This document shows, one piece after another, positions 34,758 to 43,688 of a stretch of 64,000 bases of DNA. The notes below the pieces were generated by a model that was given only the letters and a program-made list of their open reading frames with translations, had not been told where the DNA came from and did no database searches. The stretch comes from Streptacidiphilus melanogenes (GTDB taxonomy: Bacteria > Actinomycetota > Actinomycetes > Streptomycetales > Streptomycetaceae), in contig NZ_BBPP01000018.1 of the NCBI RefSeq assembly GCF_000787835.1, positions 79,084 to 143,083 on the forward strand, written 5' to 3'. The translations under genes were made by a program, and so were the position numbers. The stretch's first letter is position 1. Each line of letters begins with the position of its first letter.

Positions 34758-34926
34758 GGATCTGCCGCTTCGAAGGCGAGCACGGCGTCCGCCGCCCGTT
34801 CAACACATCTTCACGAACCGCCCCCTGACATGTACTCGCGAGTCACTTACGGTGAGTGTGCTACGCGCGTTGCACACCCTTGTTCCGCTCCCGTGCCACA
34901 CCCCCTCTCTGCATCAGGAGCCAGAA

Positions 34927-36669
34927 TTGAGAGCCGTACGCCGTCGTGCCCTCCAGTCGTTCGCGGCCTGCGCCGCGGTCGCCACGGCAGCGATCCTGCC
35001 GGGCGCCGCGACCGCTCACGCCGCGAGTAACTACTCGCTGGTGGTACTGCCCGACCAGGGCGAGAGCGCGATCTACAACTTCGTCAACTCGGCCACGAAG
35101 TCGATCGACATCACGATCTACGAGCTGCGCGACACCACGCTCGAGAACGACCTGGTCGCCAAGGAGAAGGCCGGCGTCACCGTCCGGGTGATCCTCGACG
35201 GCAAGCAGACCTCGGTCAACAACGGCGCGTACACCACCCTCACGAGTGGTGGTGTCGGCGTGACCTGGTCCTCGACGGCGTTCGTCTACACGCACCAGAA
35301 GACGATCACCGTCGACGGGACCAAGTCCTACATCTCCACCGGCAACTTCGACACCACCTACTACTCGACCTCGCGCGACTACGGCGTCTTCGACAGCACC
35401 GCGTCGGACGTCGGCGCGATCGAGGCGGTCTTCAACGCCGACTACGCGAAGACCTCGATCACGCCGTCCGACGGCGCCGACCTCGTGTGGTCGCCCACCG
35501 ACTCGCAGACCCAGATCCTCGGCCTGATCAACGGGGCCCAGCACAGCCTGGACGTCGAGGAGGAGGAGTTCGGCGACACCACGCTGGTCAACGCGATCGT
35601 CGCCGACGAGCAGCGTGGCGTGAAGGTGCGCGTCGTCGCCGAGAACGAGAGCAACAGCTACACCACCGAGCTGAACCAGATCACCGCGGCCGGCGGCCAG
35701 GTCACCACCTACACCAGCTCGACCGGCTACTACATCCACGCCAAGGCCATCATCGCCGACTACGGCACGTCCACCGCCAAGGCGTTCGCCGGCTCGGAGA
35801 ACTTCTCCTCCAACTCGCTGAACAGCAACCGCGAGCTGGGCCTGATCGTCAGCGACTCCGGCGTGGTGAGCGGCCTTGAGCAGGCTTTCGACAGCGACAT
35901 GGGCGGCTCGTCGTCCACCGGCAGTGTCACCGTGACCAGCCCGGGCAACCAGACGGGCACCGTCGGCACCGCTGCGAGCCTGCAGATCAGCGCGAGCGAC
36001 ACCGCGACCGGCACGCTGAGCTACTCGGCCACCGGCCTTCCGGCCGGCCTGTCGATCAACTCCTCGACCGGCCTGATCTCCGGCACGCCCACCGCGGCCG
36101 GGACCTCCAACGTGACCGTGACCGCCACCGACTCCACCGGCCCGACCGGTTCGGCGTCCTTCACCTGGACGGTCGGCGCAGGCAGCGGCGGCTGCACCTC
36201 GCAGCAGCTGCTCGGCAACCCCGGCTTCGAGACCGGTTCCGCCACGCCGTGGACCGCGAGCTCCGGCGTGATCAGCAACAGCTCCTCCGAGCCGGCGCAC
36301 TCCGGCAGCTACGACGCCTGGCTCGACGGCTACGGCACCACGACCACCGACACCCTCGCCCAGTCGGTCTCCGTCCCGGCGGGCTGCGCGAACGCGAACT
36401 TCTCGTTCTGGCTGCACGTCGACACCGCGGAGACCAGCAAGACCACCGCCTACGACACGCTCAAGGTCCAGGTCCTGAACAGCTCCGGCACGGTCCTCGG
36501 CACGCTCGCGACCTACTCGAACCTCAACGCGGCGAGCGGCTACCAGCAGCACACCTTCAGCCTGGCGAGCTACATCGGCCAGACGGTCACGCTCAAGTTC
36601 ACCGGCGCGGAGGACTCCGAGTACCAGACCTCCTTCGTGGTCGACGACACGGCGCTCAACGTCTCCTGA
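34927..36669 (+). CDS. Secreted phospholipase-D-like protein with Ig and jelly-roll-type modules
   Basis: A 580-residue exported protein. The start is a TTG at 34927, set by AGGAG 6 nt upstream. The signal peptide ends in TAHAASNYS. The PLD domain has two HxK(x)4D motifs, His123 in THQKTITVD and His271 in IHAKAIIAD, the latter followed by GSENFSSNSL. This two-motif layout is that of one complete PLD active site; it could be a phospholipase or endonuclease. Residues ~330-420 form a He_PIG-type Ig module (LSYSATGLPAGLSINSSTGLISGTP) and the C-terminal ~160 residues form a jelly-roll carbohydrate-binding-type domain (LLGNPGFETGSATPWTA). Confidence 0.8.
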   Translation: MRAVRRRALQSFAACAAVATAAILPGAATAHAASNYSLVVLPDQGESAIYNFVNSATKSIDITIYELRDTTLENDLVAKEKAGVTVRVILDGKQTSVNNGAYTTLTSGGVGVTWSSTAFVYTHQKTITVDGTKSYISTGNFDTTYYSTSRDYGVFDSTASDVGAIEAVFNADYAKTSITPSDGADLVWSPTDSQTQILGLINGAQHSLDVEEEEFGDTTLVNAIVADEQRGVKVRVVAENESNSYTTELNQITAAGGQVTTYTSSTGYYIHAKAIIADYGTSTAKAFAGSENFSSNSLNSNRELGLIVSDSGVVSGLEQAFDSDMGGSSSTGSVTVTSPGNQTGTVGTAASLQISASDTATGTLSYSATGLPAGLSINSSTGLISGTPTAAGTSNVTVTATDSTGPTGSASFTWTVGAGSGGCTSQQLLGNPGFETGSATPWTASSGVISNSSSEPAHSGSYDAWLDGYGTTTTDTLAQSVSVPAGCANANFSFWLHVDTAETSKTTAYDTLKVQVLNSSGTVLGTLATYSNLNAASGYQQHTFSLASYIGQTVTLKFTGAEDSEYQTSFVVDDTALNVS

Positions 36670-36707
36670 GCCCGCCTGACGAGCCGCTGAGCACCGCCCG
36701 CGGGAGA

Positions 36708-36734
36708 GCCCCGGCCGATCTTCCCGGCCGGGGC
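36708..36734 (+). terminator. Hairpin after the PLD-like gene
   Basis: Perfect 9-bp stem GCCCCGGCC / GGCCGGGGC with a 9-nt loop, 39 bp after the stop. Confidence 0.7.
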
Positions 36735-36818
36735 CCTTCCCTGCCCGCGGGAGGTGCGCCGGGGCGGAAACGGAGTTTCACTGGGGGTGAGCGGCTCAGC
36801 AGGCCCCAGGAGGTACCG

Positions 36819-37214
36819 ATGACCAGCACAGCTGAGATCACCGTCGAGGTCGTCGAGCACGACCCGCACGACGGAGACGCGGTTCTCGCCGTCCTCGCGG
36901 AGGCGTTCCAGGCCACGGCCGAGATGTCCCCGACCCCGATGCCCATGACCACGACGCCGACGAGCCCGTCCATGAGCCCGTCGACCGGTTCGGGCACCAT
37001 GTGCCGGGCCCGCTCCTTCCTGACCATGCCCGAGGCCGCCGCCGTGCTGCGCAGCGTGCCCGCGCACCTGAACCAGCCGGTCGACGTCGACATCCTCGGA
37101 CCGGCGGACGCCGTGGAGCAGGCGCGGACGCTGTTGGCGGGCGTCTTCACCGTCGAGGATCTCGGCTGGGTGTCCGGGGAGCACGAGTTCGAGACCCGGC
37201 TGCGGCTGACCTGA
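36819..37214 (+). CDS. Hypothetical protein with Met/Pro/Thr-rich linker
   Basis: A 131-residue protein I do not recognise. It begins with a strand-helix (EITVEVVEHDPHDGDAVLAVLAEAFQA), has a low-complexity Met/Pro/Thr/Ser stretch (about residues 36-62: MSPTPMPMTTTPTSPSMSPS), then a second helical region (PEAAAVLRSVPAHLNQPVDVDILG). The ribosome site AGGAGG directly upstream is strong, which supports it as a gene. No signal peptide or membrane helix. It lies between the PLD terminator and the DUF1003 gene on the same strand. Confidence 0.55.
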   Translation: MTSTAEITVEVVEHDPHDGDAVLAVLAEAFQATAEMSPTPMPMTTTPTSPSMSPSTGSGTMCRARSFLTMPEAAAVLRSVPAHLNQPVDVDILGPADAVEQARTLLAGVFTVEDLGWVSGEHEFETRLRLT

Positions 37215-37335
37215 CCCGCTTCGCGCCACCTGCCGACTCGTTCTGACGATACGTCACCGAGGTGCGGCCGCCGGGGCCGTGCTGCCTGCGGATAGATTGC
37301 AGGCGACGGATCCTCGGACTACCTCGGGAGCGCGC

Positions 37336-39090
37336 GTGAGTGAAGTCGGCAGGGAGACCGGCCTGTCCAGGCAGCCGGTCACGATCTCCGACGAGCGGGT
37401 GGGCGTCAACGGCGCCATCGCGGCCGCGCTGACCCAGGGGGTGGGCTCGATGCCCGCCCTCTACCTCACGCTGATCTTCTGTTCCGGCTGGATGATCCTG
37501 GCGACCTGGGGGCCGCTGCACCGGGTGGACCCCTACCCGTTCGGCTTCCTGCTGTTCGTCAACAACGTCCTGCAGCTCGTGCTGTGCGCGGTGATCCTGG
37601 TCGGCCAGCGGGTGCTGGGCATGGCGGCCGACCGCCGTGCCGTGCAGACCTACGAGCACGCGGAGACGATCTTCGCGCAGGTCGCCGACCTGCAGGCCCA
37701 TCTCGACCGGCACGACCGGGCGCTGGGCCGCGGCGCCAGCCTGCTGGAGTCGAGCCCGCACCCGTGGATCCGCCGGCACCGCGTGCAGCCCCCGCCGCAG
37801 GCGATCGACCAGGTCGTCGGCGTCAACGGGCGGATCGCGGCCTGGCTCACCCAGCGACTGGGCAGCATGGCGGCGTTCTACGTCGCCGCCGGCACCCAGG
37901 TGGTGTGGATCGGCCTGGCCGAGTTCGGCCTGCAGCACTTCGATCCCTACCCGTTCGCGTTCATGAGCTTCCTGTCCACCTTCGCCCAGCTGGTCTTCAT
38001 GATCGTGATCATGGTCGGGCAGAAGGTGCTGAGCCTGGCTGGGGACCGGCGTTCGGAGCAGACGTTCCTCGACGCGGAGGCCATCCTGCACGAGTGCCGC
38101 CGCATGAAGGCGCGGCTGGTCGCTCAGGACCGCGTCATCGACAGCCTGTCCGACTACACCTCCGCCCAGGTCGCCGAGCACCTCGCGCAGGCGCTGCACC
38201 AGAGCCGGATGCAGGCGCGGGCCGACGCGACGCTGGAACTGGTGGTCCGGCCGTCGCTGCGCCCCTGGCACGAACTGCCGGAGGAGTCCCGGGAGGCCGG
38301 CCGCCGCCACGCGCGCAGGGTCGGCGAGAGCCTGGCCGCGATCGGCTGCCTGATGTTCCCCACCCCGGAAACGGCCGCACCCCAGGCGTTGGACGAGGGG
38401 AACGGCGCCGGGCTGCTCGCCTTCGAGGAGCACGAGGCGCAGGTGCTGGCCCGGCTGGAACACGAGCACCGGCTGCGCGAACAGCAGGACGCCCGGCAGC
38501 TCGACGGCCTCCCGTCGTGGGACCGACTCTCCGACCGCGCCAGGGAACAGGCCGTCGACGCCGTCCGCTACCTGCCGACGGTACTGGCCGACGTCGGCTT
38601 CCAGGTGCTGCGCACCGGCGTCGGGCCGGACGGGGCAGGGGAGTTGGACTTCCTCCCGGCGGACTGGGCGGCGCTGCAGCAGGCCTTGACGGCCTCCGGT
38701 GTGCTGACCGCCCTCGCGGAGGGCGACGTCGACGCGGACGAGATCGTCGCCATGGTCCAGCTGCTGCGGGAGGCGAGCGTCAGTCACCCTCAGCGCCTCA
38801 TCCGCGAGTTGGCTGCCGCCTGCACCTTCGACACCGGTCTGCGGGCGGACACCCGGTACGCCGACTACGAGAAGCCCGCGCTGCACGCCATCCACACGGC
38901 GACGAGCATCGTCGCCCGCGTCGCCCCCGCCGAGCTGGCGGGCTTCCGCGCGTTCCTCGACGAGATCGCTGCGGTGGTCGCCGAGTCCAACAACGAGGGC
39001 GGGTTCTTCGGTCTCGGCGCGCGTCCGCGCACGCCGCGTGAGGCGGCCGCGATGGAGGCGGTGGCACGCGCGACCCGGCTGGACGGCTGA
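37336..39090 (+). CDS. Tandem DUF1003 membrane protein with two RyR-like repeats
   Basis: A 584-residue protein with duplicated structure. DUF1003 units occupy about 22-115 and 160-252; each has VGVNG.IAA.LTQ..GSM, two membrane helices and the DPYPF signature (residues 65-69 and 203-207), and ends in an amphipathic helix (QTYEHAETIF / QTFLDAEAIL). Two RyR-like motifs follow, RPWHELPEESREAGRRHARRVGESLAAIG (309-337) and PSWDRLSDRAREQAVDAVRYLPTVLADVG (393-421). The C-terminus is helical with GGFFGLG. The GTG at 37336 has GGGAG 7 nt upstream; 19 more in-frame codons exist before it. Function unknown; a membrane-linked sensor is plausible. Confidence 0.65.
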   Translation: MSEVGRETGLSRQPVTISDERVGVNGAIAAALTQGVGSMPALYLTLIFCSGWMILATWGPLHRVDPYPFGFLLFVNNVLQLVLCAVILVGQRVLGMAADRRAVQTYEHAETIFAQVADLQAHLDRHDRALGRGASLLESSPHPWIRRHRVQPPPQAIDQVVGVNGRIAAWLTQRLGSMAAFYVAAGTQVVWIGLAEFGLQHFDPYPFAFMSFLSTFAQLVFMIVIMVGQKVLSLAGDRRSEQTFLDAEAILHECRRMKARLVAQDRVIDSLSDYTSAQVAEHLAQALHQSRMQARADATLELVVRPSLRPWHELPEESREAGRRHARRVGESLAAIGCLMFPTPETAAPQALDEGNGAGLLAFEEHEAQVLARLEHEHRLREQQDARQLDGLPSWDRLSDRAREQAVDAVRYLPTVLADVGFQVLRTGVGPDGAGELDFLPADWAALQQALTASGVLTALAEGDVDADEIVAMVQLLREASVSHPQRLIRELAAACTFDTGLRADTRYADYEKPALHAIHTATSIVARVAPAELAGFRAFLDEIAAVVAESNNEGGFFGLGARPRTPREAAAMEAVARATRLDG

Positions 39091-39261
39091 CGCCGTACCC
39101 ATCCCATCTCACATGGGAAGACGAGAGCGGGTTTCAGCTGGCAGATGCGGGCTGCTCCTGGCTGTTGCCCTGGCAGGTGCAAGGGCCTGGTGTCGGTGGG
39201 GGCCCGCCGGGGCAACGTTCGGTCGGCGGCCGGGGCGGCCGCCGACTGGAGGTGACCACCG

Positions 39262-39735
39262 TTGCACTCTTCGCTGCCCACCCAGGCGATCGTCCCCGGC
39301 CGGATCACGATGACCGGGGACCTGGGACGTCCGAGACAGCTGACCGCCGCCGATCTGCGTGTGTGGACCGAGCACACCACCAGCGCGGACTTCGCCTGTG
39401 CGACCAACGGCACACAGCGGCACACCTTCGCCGGCCCGCTGCTGTACGACGTCCTGCGCGACGCCGAGCCCCGCTTCGGGCCGACCGCGCGGAAGGAGCG
39501 GGCCCGCTTCCTCGTCTGCGTCCGCGGCGCGGACGGCCACCGCGCGCTGCTCTCCTGGGCCGAGATCGACCCCGAGTTCTCCGCGTTCCCGGTCCTGCTC
39601 GCGGTGACGGTGGACGGCGTGGCGATGGACCTGGACGGCCCCCAGCTGGTGGTCCCGCAGGACCACTGCGGCACGCGCTGCATCCAGCACGTCGTCTCCG
39701 TCCACGTGGACGGCGGCTACGCCGCCGCCCACTGA
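39262..39735 (+). CDS. Molybdopterin oxidoreductase (sulfite-oxidase fold)-like protein
   Basis: A 157-residue protein resembling part of the SUOX Mo-binding domain: GRPRQLTAADLRVWTEHTTSADFACATNGTQRHTFAGPLL includes the Cys that ligates molybdenum in that fold and the FxGPLL strand, then LLSWAEIDPEFSAFPVLLAV. It is shorter than a full SUOX domain (~250 residues), so it may be an incomplete or specialised version. The TTG at 39262 is preferred since GGAGG is 9 nt upstream; an internal ATG at 39310 is the alternative. No molybdenum-pathway genes are nearby. Confidence 0.6.
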   Translation: MHSSLPTQAIVPGRITMTGDLGRPRQLTAADLRVWTEHTTSADFACATNGTQRHTFAGPLLYDVLRDAEPRFGPTARKERARFLVCVRGADGHRALLSWAEIDPEFSAFPVLLAVTVDGVAMDLDGPQLVVPQDHCGTRCIQHVVSVHVDGGYAAAH

Positions 39736-39750
39736 CGGACCTGCTCCTGC

Positions 39751-41724
39751 TCAGCCCCGCGCGGCGGCGACGGCCACGCCGAGGGCCTCCTTGATCCTCG
39801 GCCCGAGCCGCGAGAACCCGAGCTCCTTCATCGCCGCCCGCAGCAGCTCGTCGTCGGTGCGGTCGACGCCGTCCCCGTCGATCCACCGCACGACAGCTTC
39901 CAGCTGCTCGGCGGAGTACGCCGTCACCGGCTTCCCGGGCGTGAAGTCCGGCTTCCCGACAACGACCCGAGGCACGGCCTCAGCGACAACCTCCGCCTGG
40001 TCCGCGACCTCGACCTCGACCTCGGCGATCGGCTCCGCGTCGGGCAGGGCGGTCGTGTCGGCTTCCGCGTCGGTGGCGGGCTGGGCGTCGACGAGAGCCT
40101 GCGGCTCCGTCTCGGCGATCGGCTCCGCCTGGGCGGTGGCCTCGACGTTGACCCCGCCCTCGGCGATCGGCTCGGCGTCGGGCTGGGCGGTCGTGTCGGC
40201 TTCCGCGTCGGCGTCGGGCCGGGCGTCGACGAGAGCCTGCGGCTCCGTCTCGGCCAGGGTGACCACCTCGACGCTGGGCGCCGGCTCCGCGTCTGCCTCG
40301 GCGCTCACGACGGCCTCGGCGATCGGCTCCGCCTGGGCGGTGGCCTCGACCTCGACGGTGGCGTCGGCGACCGGCTCGGCATCGGGCTGGGCGTCGATGA
40401 GAGCCTGCGGCTCCGTCTCCGTCGGCGTGACCACCTCGACGCTGGGCGCGGGCTCCGTGCCTGCCGGGGCGTCTGCGACGGCCTCGGCATCGGCGTCCGC
40501 GACGGGCTCAGCCTCGGACACCGGCTCGGTGTCGGCGATCAGCTCTGCCTCGACCTCCGCCTCCGGCTCCACGGCGGTGTCCGCGACGGGCTCGGTCTCG
40601 AGCTCCGGCTCGATGTCGGTGGCCGACTCGGTCTCAACCCCGGTGTCCACCACCGGCTCCGTGATGGCCTCGGCGTCCAGCTCGACCGCGTCGGCGTCCG
40701 CGTCCGCCGCGAGCTCCGGCTCGACGTCGACGGTCGGTTCCGCCTCGGCCTCTGCCGAGACCTCCGCGTCCTCCTCCGGGGTGGCCGCCGGGGGAGCCGC
40801 GAGGGCGGCTTCCGCGTCCGGGTCCAGGGCGGTGCGCTGGGCGATGATGGCGGCGGTGGCCGTCACATCGGCCTGCTGGTCCGTGAGTTGGGACAGGAGC
40901 TCGCCCAGGCCCTGGGCCGTCAGCGAGTCGTGGAGCTCGCGGAGGCGGGGGAGGCGGTAGAGGGTGCCCTCGTCGCTGGCGAGCTGGTCGAGCAGGGAGA
41001 CCAGCTCGGCAAAGGGGAGATCCGCCAGGACGGTCTCGGACTCGGCGCGCACCAGCGCCGTGAGCTGGTCCAGGCCGGTGAGGGCTGCCTCCGCCGCGGG
41101 GCCCGCGGCGTCGAGGAAGGTGGCGTCGCCCGGGAGCGCGGGGTGGGCGTCGGTGCCGGTCAGGGCCGCCCACTCGGTGCGGGTCGCCGCGGTCTCCGCG
41201 AGCGCGTCGTGGAGCTCACCGCGGCGGGCGCCGCGCGCCGCGGTGAGGGAGCGGGCGCGACGGGCGAGGCGGGTGCGCTGCCACCAGGACTGGCTGACCC
41301 CGCGCTCCGCGCGCCACCCGGAGGTGGCCGTGGCGGCGAGCAGCGCGTCGAGCGTGTCGGCCTCGGCCGCGTACGCCTCGGGGCGCAGGACCTCCAGCGT
41401 GCTGCGGACCCGCAGCAGCAGGGCGACGGCGGTGGCCGTCTCGCGGACCGTGGTGGGCGTGGCGAGGTCGGGCAGCGTGGCGAGACGTTCCGCGGCCTGC
41501 TGGAGGTCGGGGACGTTGTGGCCGCGCAGCTCGGCGAGGACGGTGGACGCGGCACGCGCCTCGTCCAGACGGGATACGGAGGCGAAGGCGGCGTACCAGG
41601 GGTGGGTCTCGGCCCGGAGGGTGAACCCGCCGGCCTCCGCGTAGCGGTTCAGGTCTTCCCGGGCTTCGGGCGACAAGAGCGGTGACGGGAGGGTGCTGGT
41701 GCTGTGGACGGAAGCGAGGGTCAT
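39751..41724 (-). CDS. Acidic-repeat protein with helicase-associated flanks but no ATPase
   Basis: A 657-residue protein in three parts. The first ~310 residues are helical and include SWWQRTRLARRARSLTAARG and LPFAELVSLLDQLASDEGTLYRLPRLRELHDSLTAQGLGELLSQL, which recall the helical insert of very large SF1-type (DUF4011/DUF3320-like) helicases. A long Ala/Glu/Asp/Pro/Val stretch follows, built from near-identical units. The C-terminus (SAEQLEAVVRWIDGD..RTDDELLRAAMKELGFSRLGPRIKEAL) resembles the terminal winged helix of those helicases. Walker motifs are absent, so it is not itself a helicase. The ATG at 41724 is chosen. The family assignment is inference from sequence patterns. Confidence 0.55.
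   Translation of the reverse strand: MTLASVHSTSTLPSPLLSPEAREDLNRYAEAGGFTLRAETHPWYAAFASVSRLDEARAASTVLAELRGHNVPDLQQAAERLATLPDLATPTTVRETATAVALLLRVRSTLEVLRPEAYAAEADTLDALLAATATSGWRAERGVSQSWWQRTRLARRARSLTAARGARRGELHDALAETAATRTEWAALTGTDAHPALPGDATFLDAAGPAAEAALTGLDQLTALVRAESETVLADLPFAELVSLLDQLASDEGTLYRLPRLRELHDSLTAQGLGELLSQLTDQQADVTATAAIIAQRTALDPDAEAALAAPPAATPEEDAEVSAEAEAEPTVDVEPELAADADADAVELDAEAITEPVVDTGVETESATDIEPELETEPVADTAVEPEAEVEAELIADTEPVSEAEPVADADAEAVADAPAGTEPAPSVEVVTPTETEPQALIDAQPDAEPVADATVEVEATAQAEPIAEAVVSAEADAEPAPSVEVVTLAETEPQALVDARPDADAEADTTAQPDAEPIAEGGVNVEATAQAEPIAETEPQALVDAQPATDAEADTTALPDAEPIAEVEVEVADQAEVVAEAVPRVVVGKPDFTPGKPVTAYSAEQLEAVVRWIDGDGVDRTDDELLRAAMKELGFSRLGPRIKEALGVAVAAARG
40015..40480. 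repeat. In-frame tandem repeats in the acidic-repeat gene
   Basis: Three copies of a unit with the string GAGAGCCTGCGGCTCCGTCTC (begins near 40091, 40229 and 40397), encoding TEPQALxDAxP-type segments followed by EATAQAEPIAE or its variants. Unit spacing is not constant (about 138 and 168 bp), and both spacings are multiples of three, so the frame is kept. Expansion or contraction between strains is likely. Confidence 0.75.
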
Positions 41725-41968
41725 AAGCGGAGGTCCCTGGCTGAGTCGGTGACGTGGGCGGTGGGCACCCACGATAGGGGTAACGGCCTGCGGAGCGTCG
41801 GCCGCGTCCCCGCCGACACGAACGCGGCCCCTCGTGCGGCCCTCACGGGGGCCGTCGATCACCGTCCGCACGGGTCTGCTGACGCATCGTCGGCGATCGG
41901 CCGGCGGATCGGTCGCCCGGATCCGTCAACCGGGAGCGCGACCGGGCGAGGGGGCGGACGATGGAGGC

Positions 41969-42415
41969 ATGACGCAGAGCAGCCTCTACGCCGCGCTCGG
42001 CGGACGGGCGGCGGTGCTCCGCCTCGCGGACGCGTGGCACCGGCGCTGCCTGGCCGACCCTGTGGCGAGTCACCCGTTCTCCCGCCCGATCCACCCCCGG
42101 CACGTCGAGCGGCTGGCGGCGTACTGGACCGAGGCGCTGGGCGGGCCGCGCGACTACAGCGAACGCATCGCGGACCACAGCCACGTGCAGCGTCTGCACG
42201 CGGGCTGCGGCGAGCACGAGGATCTCGACGGCCGGGCGCTCGCGTGCTTCACCGCTGCGCTCGACGACGCGGACCTGCCGGACGCCCCCGGGCTCCGGCA
42301 GGCCCTCACCGACTGGTTCGCGGAGATGATCGCGGTGATGGACGCCTATCCGCGGGCGGCGGAGGACGTTCCGCCGGGTCTGCCGCTGCCGGTTCACGCC
42401 CCGTGGCCGTCGTAG
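41969..42415 (+). CDS. Truncated hemoglobin (group II-like)
   Basis: A 148-residue haem protein of the 2-over-2 globin family. SLYAALGGRAAVLRLADAWHRRCLADP is the A/B helix start; VERLAAYWTEALGGPRDYSERIADHSHVQRLHAG covers the E-F region with the proximal-His candidate in HVQRLHAG. The chain ends in ALTDWFAEMIAVMDAYPRAAED and an extension. Truncated hemoglobins handle O2, NO or peroxide. The 3' end overlaps the convergent permease by 22 bp. Confidence 0.8.
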   Translation: MTQSSLYAALGGRAAVLRLADAWHRRCLADPVASHPFSRPIHPRHVERLAAYWTEALGGPRDYSERIADHSHVQRLHAGCGEHEDLDGRALACFTAALDDADLPDAPGLRQALTDWFAEMIAVMDAYPRAAEDVPPGLPLPVHAPWPS

Positions 42416-43641
42416 GGTCCGGCGTCCCCCGAATGGTGCTGCCCCGAATGGTGCTGGCCCGATCGGTGCTGGCCCGCGTGCAGCCCCGAGTGGTCCATGG
42501 CGTCGGGCGAGCCGCCCATCATGCCGAGCATCGCGCGGCCGCCGGTGCGCAGGAAGCGGATCACCAGGGCGGCGGCGACCAGCAGGAAGGCGATGTTGAG
42601 GTACGTGGTGTAGTTCCAGCTCACGCCGTCCGTCGGGATCTTCGCCTCGGCCTGGTCCGGGACCAGCCCCAGTCCGCCGAAGATGAGCTCCACGGTGTAG
42701 CCGGCGACCACCATGGCCGCGTAGAAGGTCGCCGCGAGGTACAGCGCCATCCGTCGGCCGTAGTACTTCCGGTAGATGTTGAGGATCGGCAGGATCAGCA
42801 GGTCGGCGAAGATGAAGGCGACCACGCCGCCGAAGCTGATGCCGCCCTTCCACAGCACGACCGCCAGTGGCACGTTGCCGATCGAGCAGACGAAGGACGC
42901 CAGCGCCACGACCGGGCCGACCAGCGGACCCCAGATCTTGGACAGCAGCGGGTGCCCGGCGAAGAAGAAGTGCTGCCAGAAGGAGTCGGGCACCCAGGCC
43001 GCGATGGCCCCGGCGATCAGCAGGCCCAGTACCAGGTCGCGCAGGATCGCCGCCCACTCCATCACGAAGACGTGGGAGACGGAGGTCACGCCGCGGGGCG
43101 AGCGGAGCCGCCTCCAGAAGGAGCCCTCGCCGCTCACGGACATGTCCATCGCCGCGTGACCCTCCATCGAGCCGGCGAGCCCGCGGTCGGCCTGCGCGCG
43201 GGCGTCGCGCAGCAGGCGGCTGCGCAGGGTGAGCCGGAAGAGCAGGGCCAGCACCACGATCATGACCGGCCCGCCGGTGAACTCGGCGAGGGTGAACTGC
43301 CAGCCCATCAGCAGCGCGAGGATCACCCCGAGTTCGATCACCAGGTTGGTCGAGGCGATCTCGAAGGCCATCGCCGCGGTGAAGTTCGCTCCTTTGCGGA
43401 AGAGCGAGCGGGCCAGCGCCACGGCCGCGTAGGAGCAGGAGGAGGACGCCATGCCCAGCAGCGAGGAGACGGCCAGCGTCCGCGGTCGGTCGTCGCCCAT
43501 CAGCCGGGCCACCGTCTCCTTGTGCACCACGGCCTGGACGATCGCCGACAGCAGGAAGCCGAGGATCAGGGCCCAGGTGATCGCCCAGGTCATCGAGCCA
43601 GCGATGGACAGGGCGTGGAGCACGGCGTGAACGACCGACAT
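42394..43641 (-). CDS. UPF0718/ArsP-type permease with C-terminal His-rich tail
   Basis: A 415-residue membrane protein of the DUF318 permease family, with about eight helices. Two conserved cysteine-containing motifs lie in helices: SSLLGMASSSCSYAAVALARSLF and LASFVCSIGNVPLAVVLWKGG. A cytoplasmic loop near residues 150-180 is charged. The last ~35 residues contain many His (HSGLHAGQHRSGQHHSGQHH), a probable metal-binding tail. The promoter carries a copper-type CsoR operator, so export or handling of copper or a copper-linked thiol/metalloid is the best guess. Family relatives export arsenicals. The ATG at 43641 is used. Confidence 0.8.
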   Translation of the reverse strand: MSVVHAVLHALSIAGSMTWAITWALILGFLLSAIVQAVVHKETVARLMGDDRPRTLAVSSLLGMASSSCSYAAVALARSLFRKGANFTAAMAFEIASTNLVIELGVILALLMGWQFTLAEFTGGPVMIVVLALLFRLTLRSRLLRDARAQADRGLAGSMEGHAAMDMSVSGEGSFWRRLRSPRGVTSVSHVFVMEWAAILRDLVLGLLIAGAIAAWVPDSFWQHFFFAGHPLLSKIWGPLVGPVVALASFVCSIGNVPLAVVLWKGGISFGGVVAFIFADLLILPILNIYRKYYGRRMALYLAATFYAAMVVAGYTVELIFGGLGLVPDQAEAKIPTDGVSWNYTTYLNIAFLLVAAALVIRFLRTGGRAMLGMMGGSPDAMDHSGLHAGQHRSGQHHSGQHHSGDAGPYDGHGA

Positions 43642-43688
43642 GGTGTGATCATCTCCGCGGAACGGTGTGGGTGCGAGCCGACCACCGT

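Noticed and set aside
39262..39735. Full sulfite oxidase
   Set aside because: Only about 157 residues and no dimerisation domain or haem domain; kept as SUOX-fold-like.
40015..40480. CRISPR array
   Set aside because: Repeats are in frame, coding, of uneven length and without unique spacers; no cas genes.
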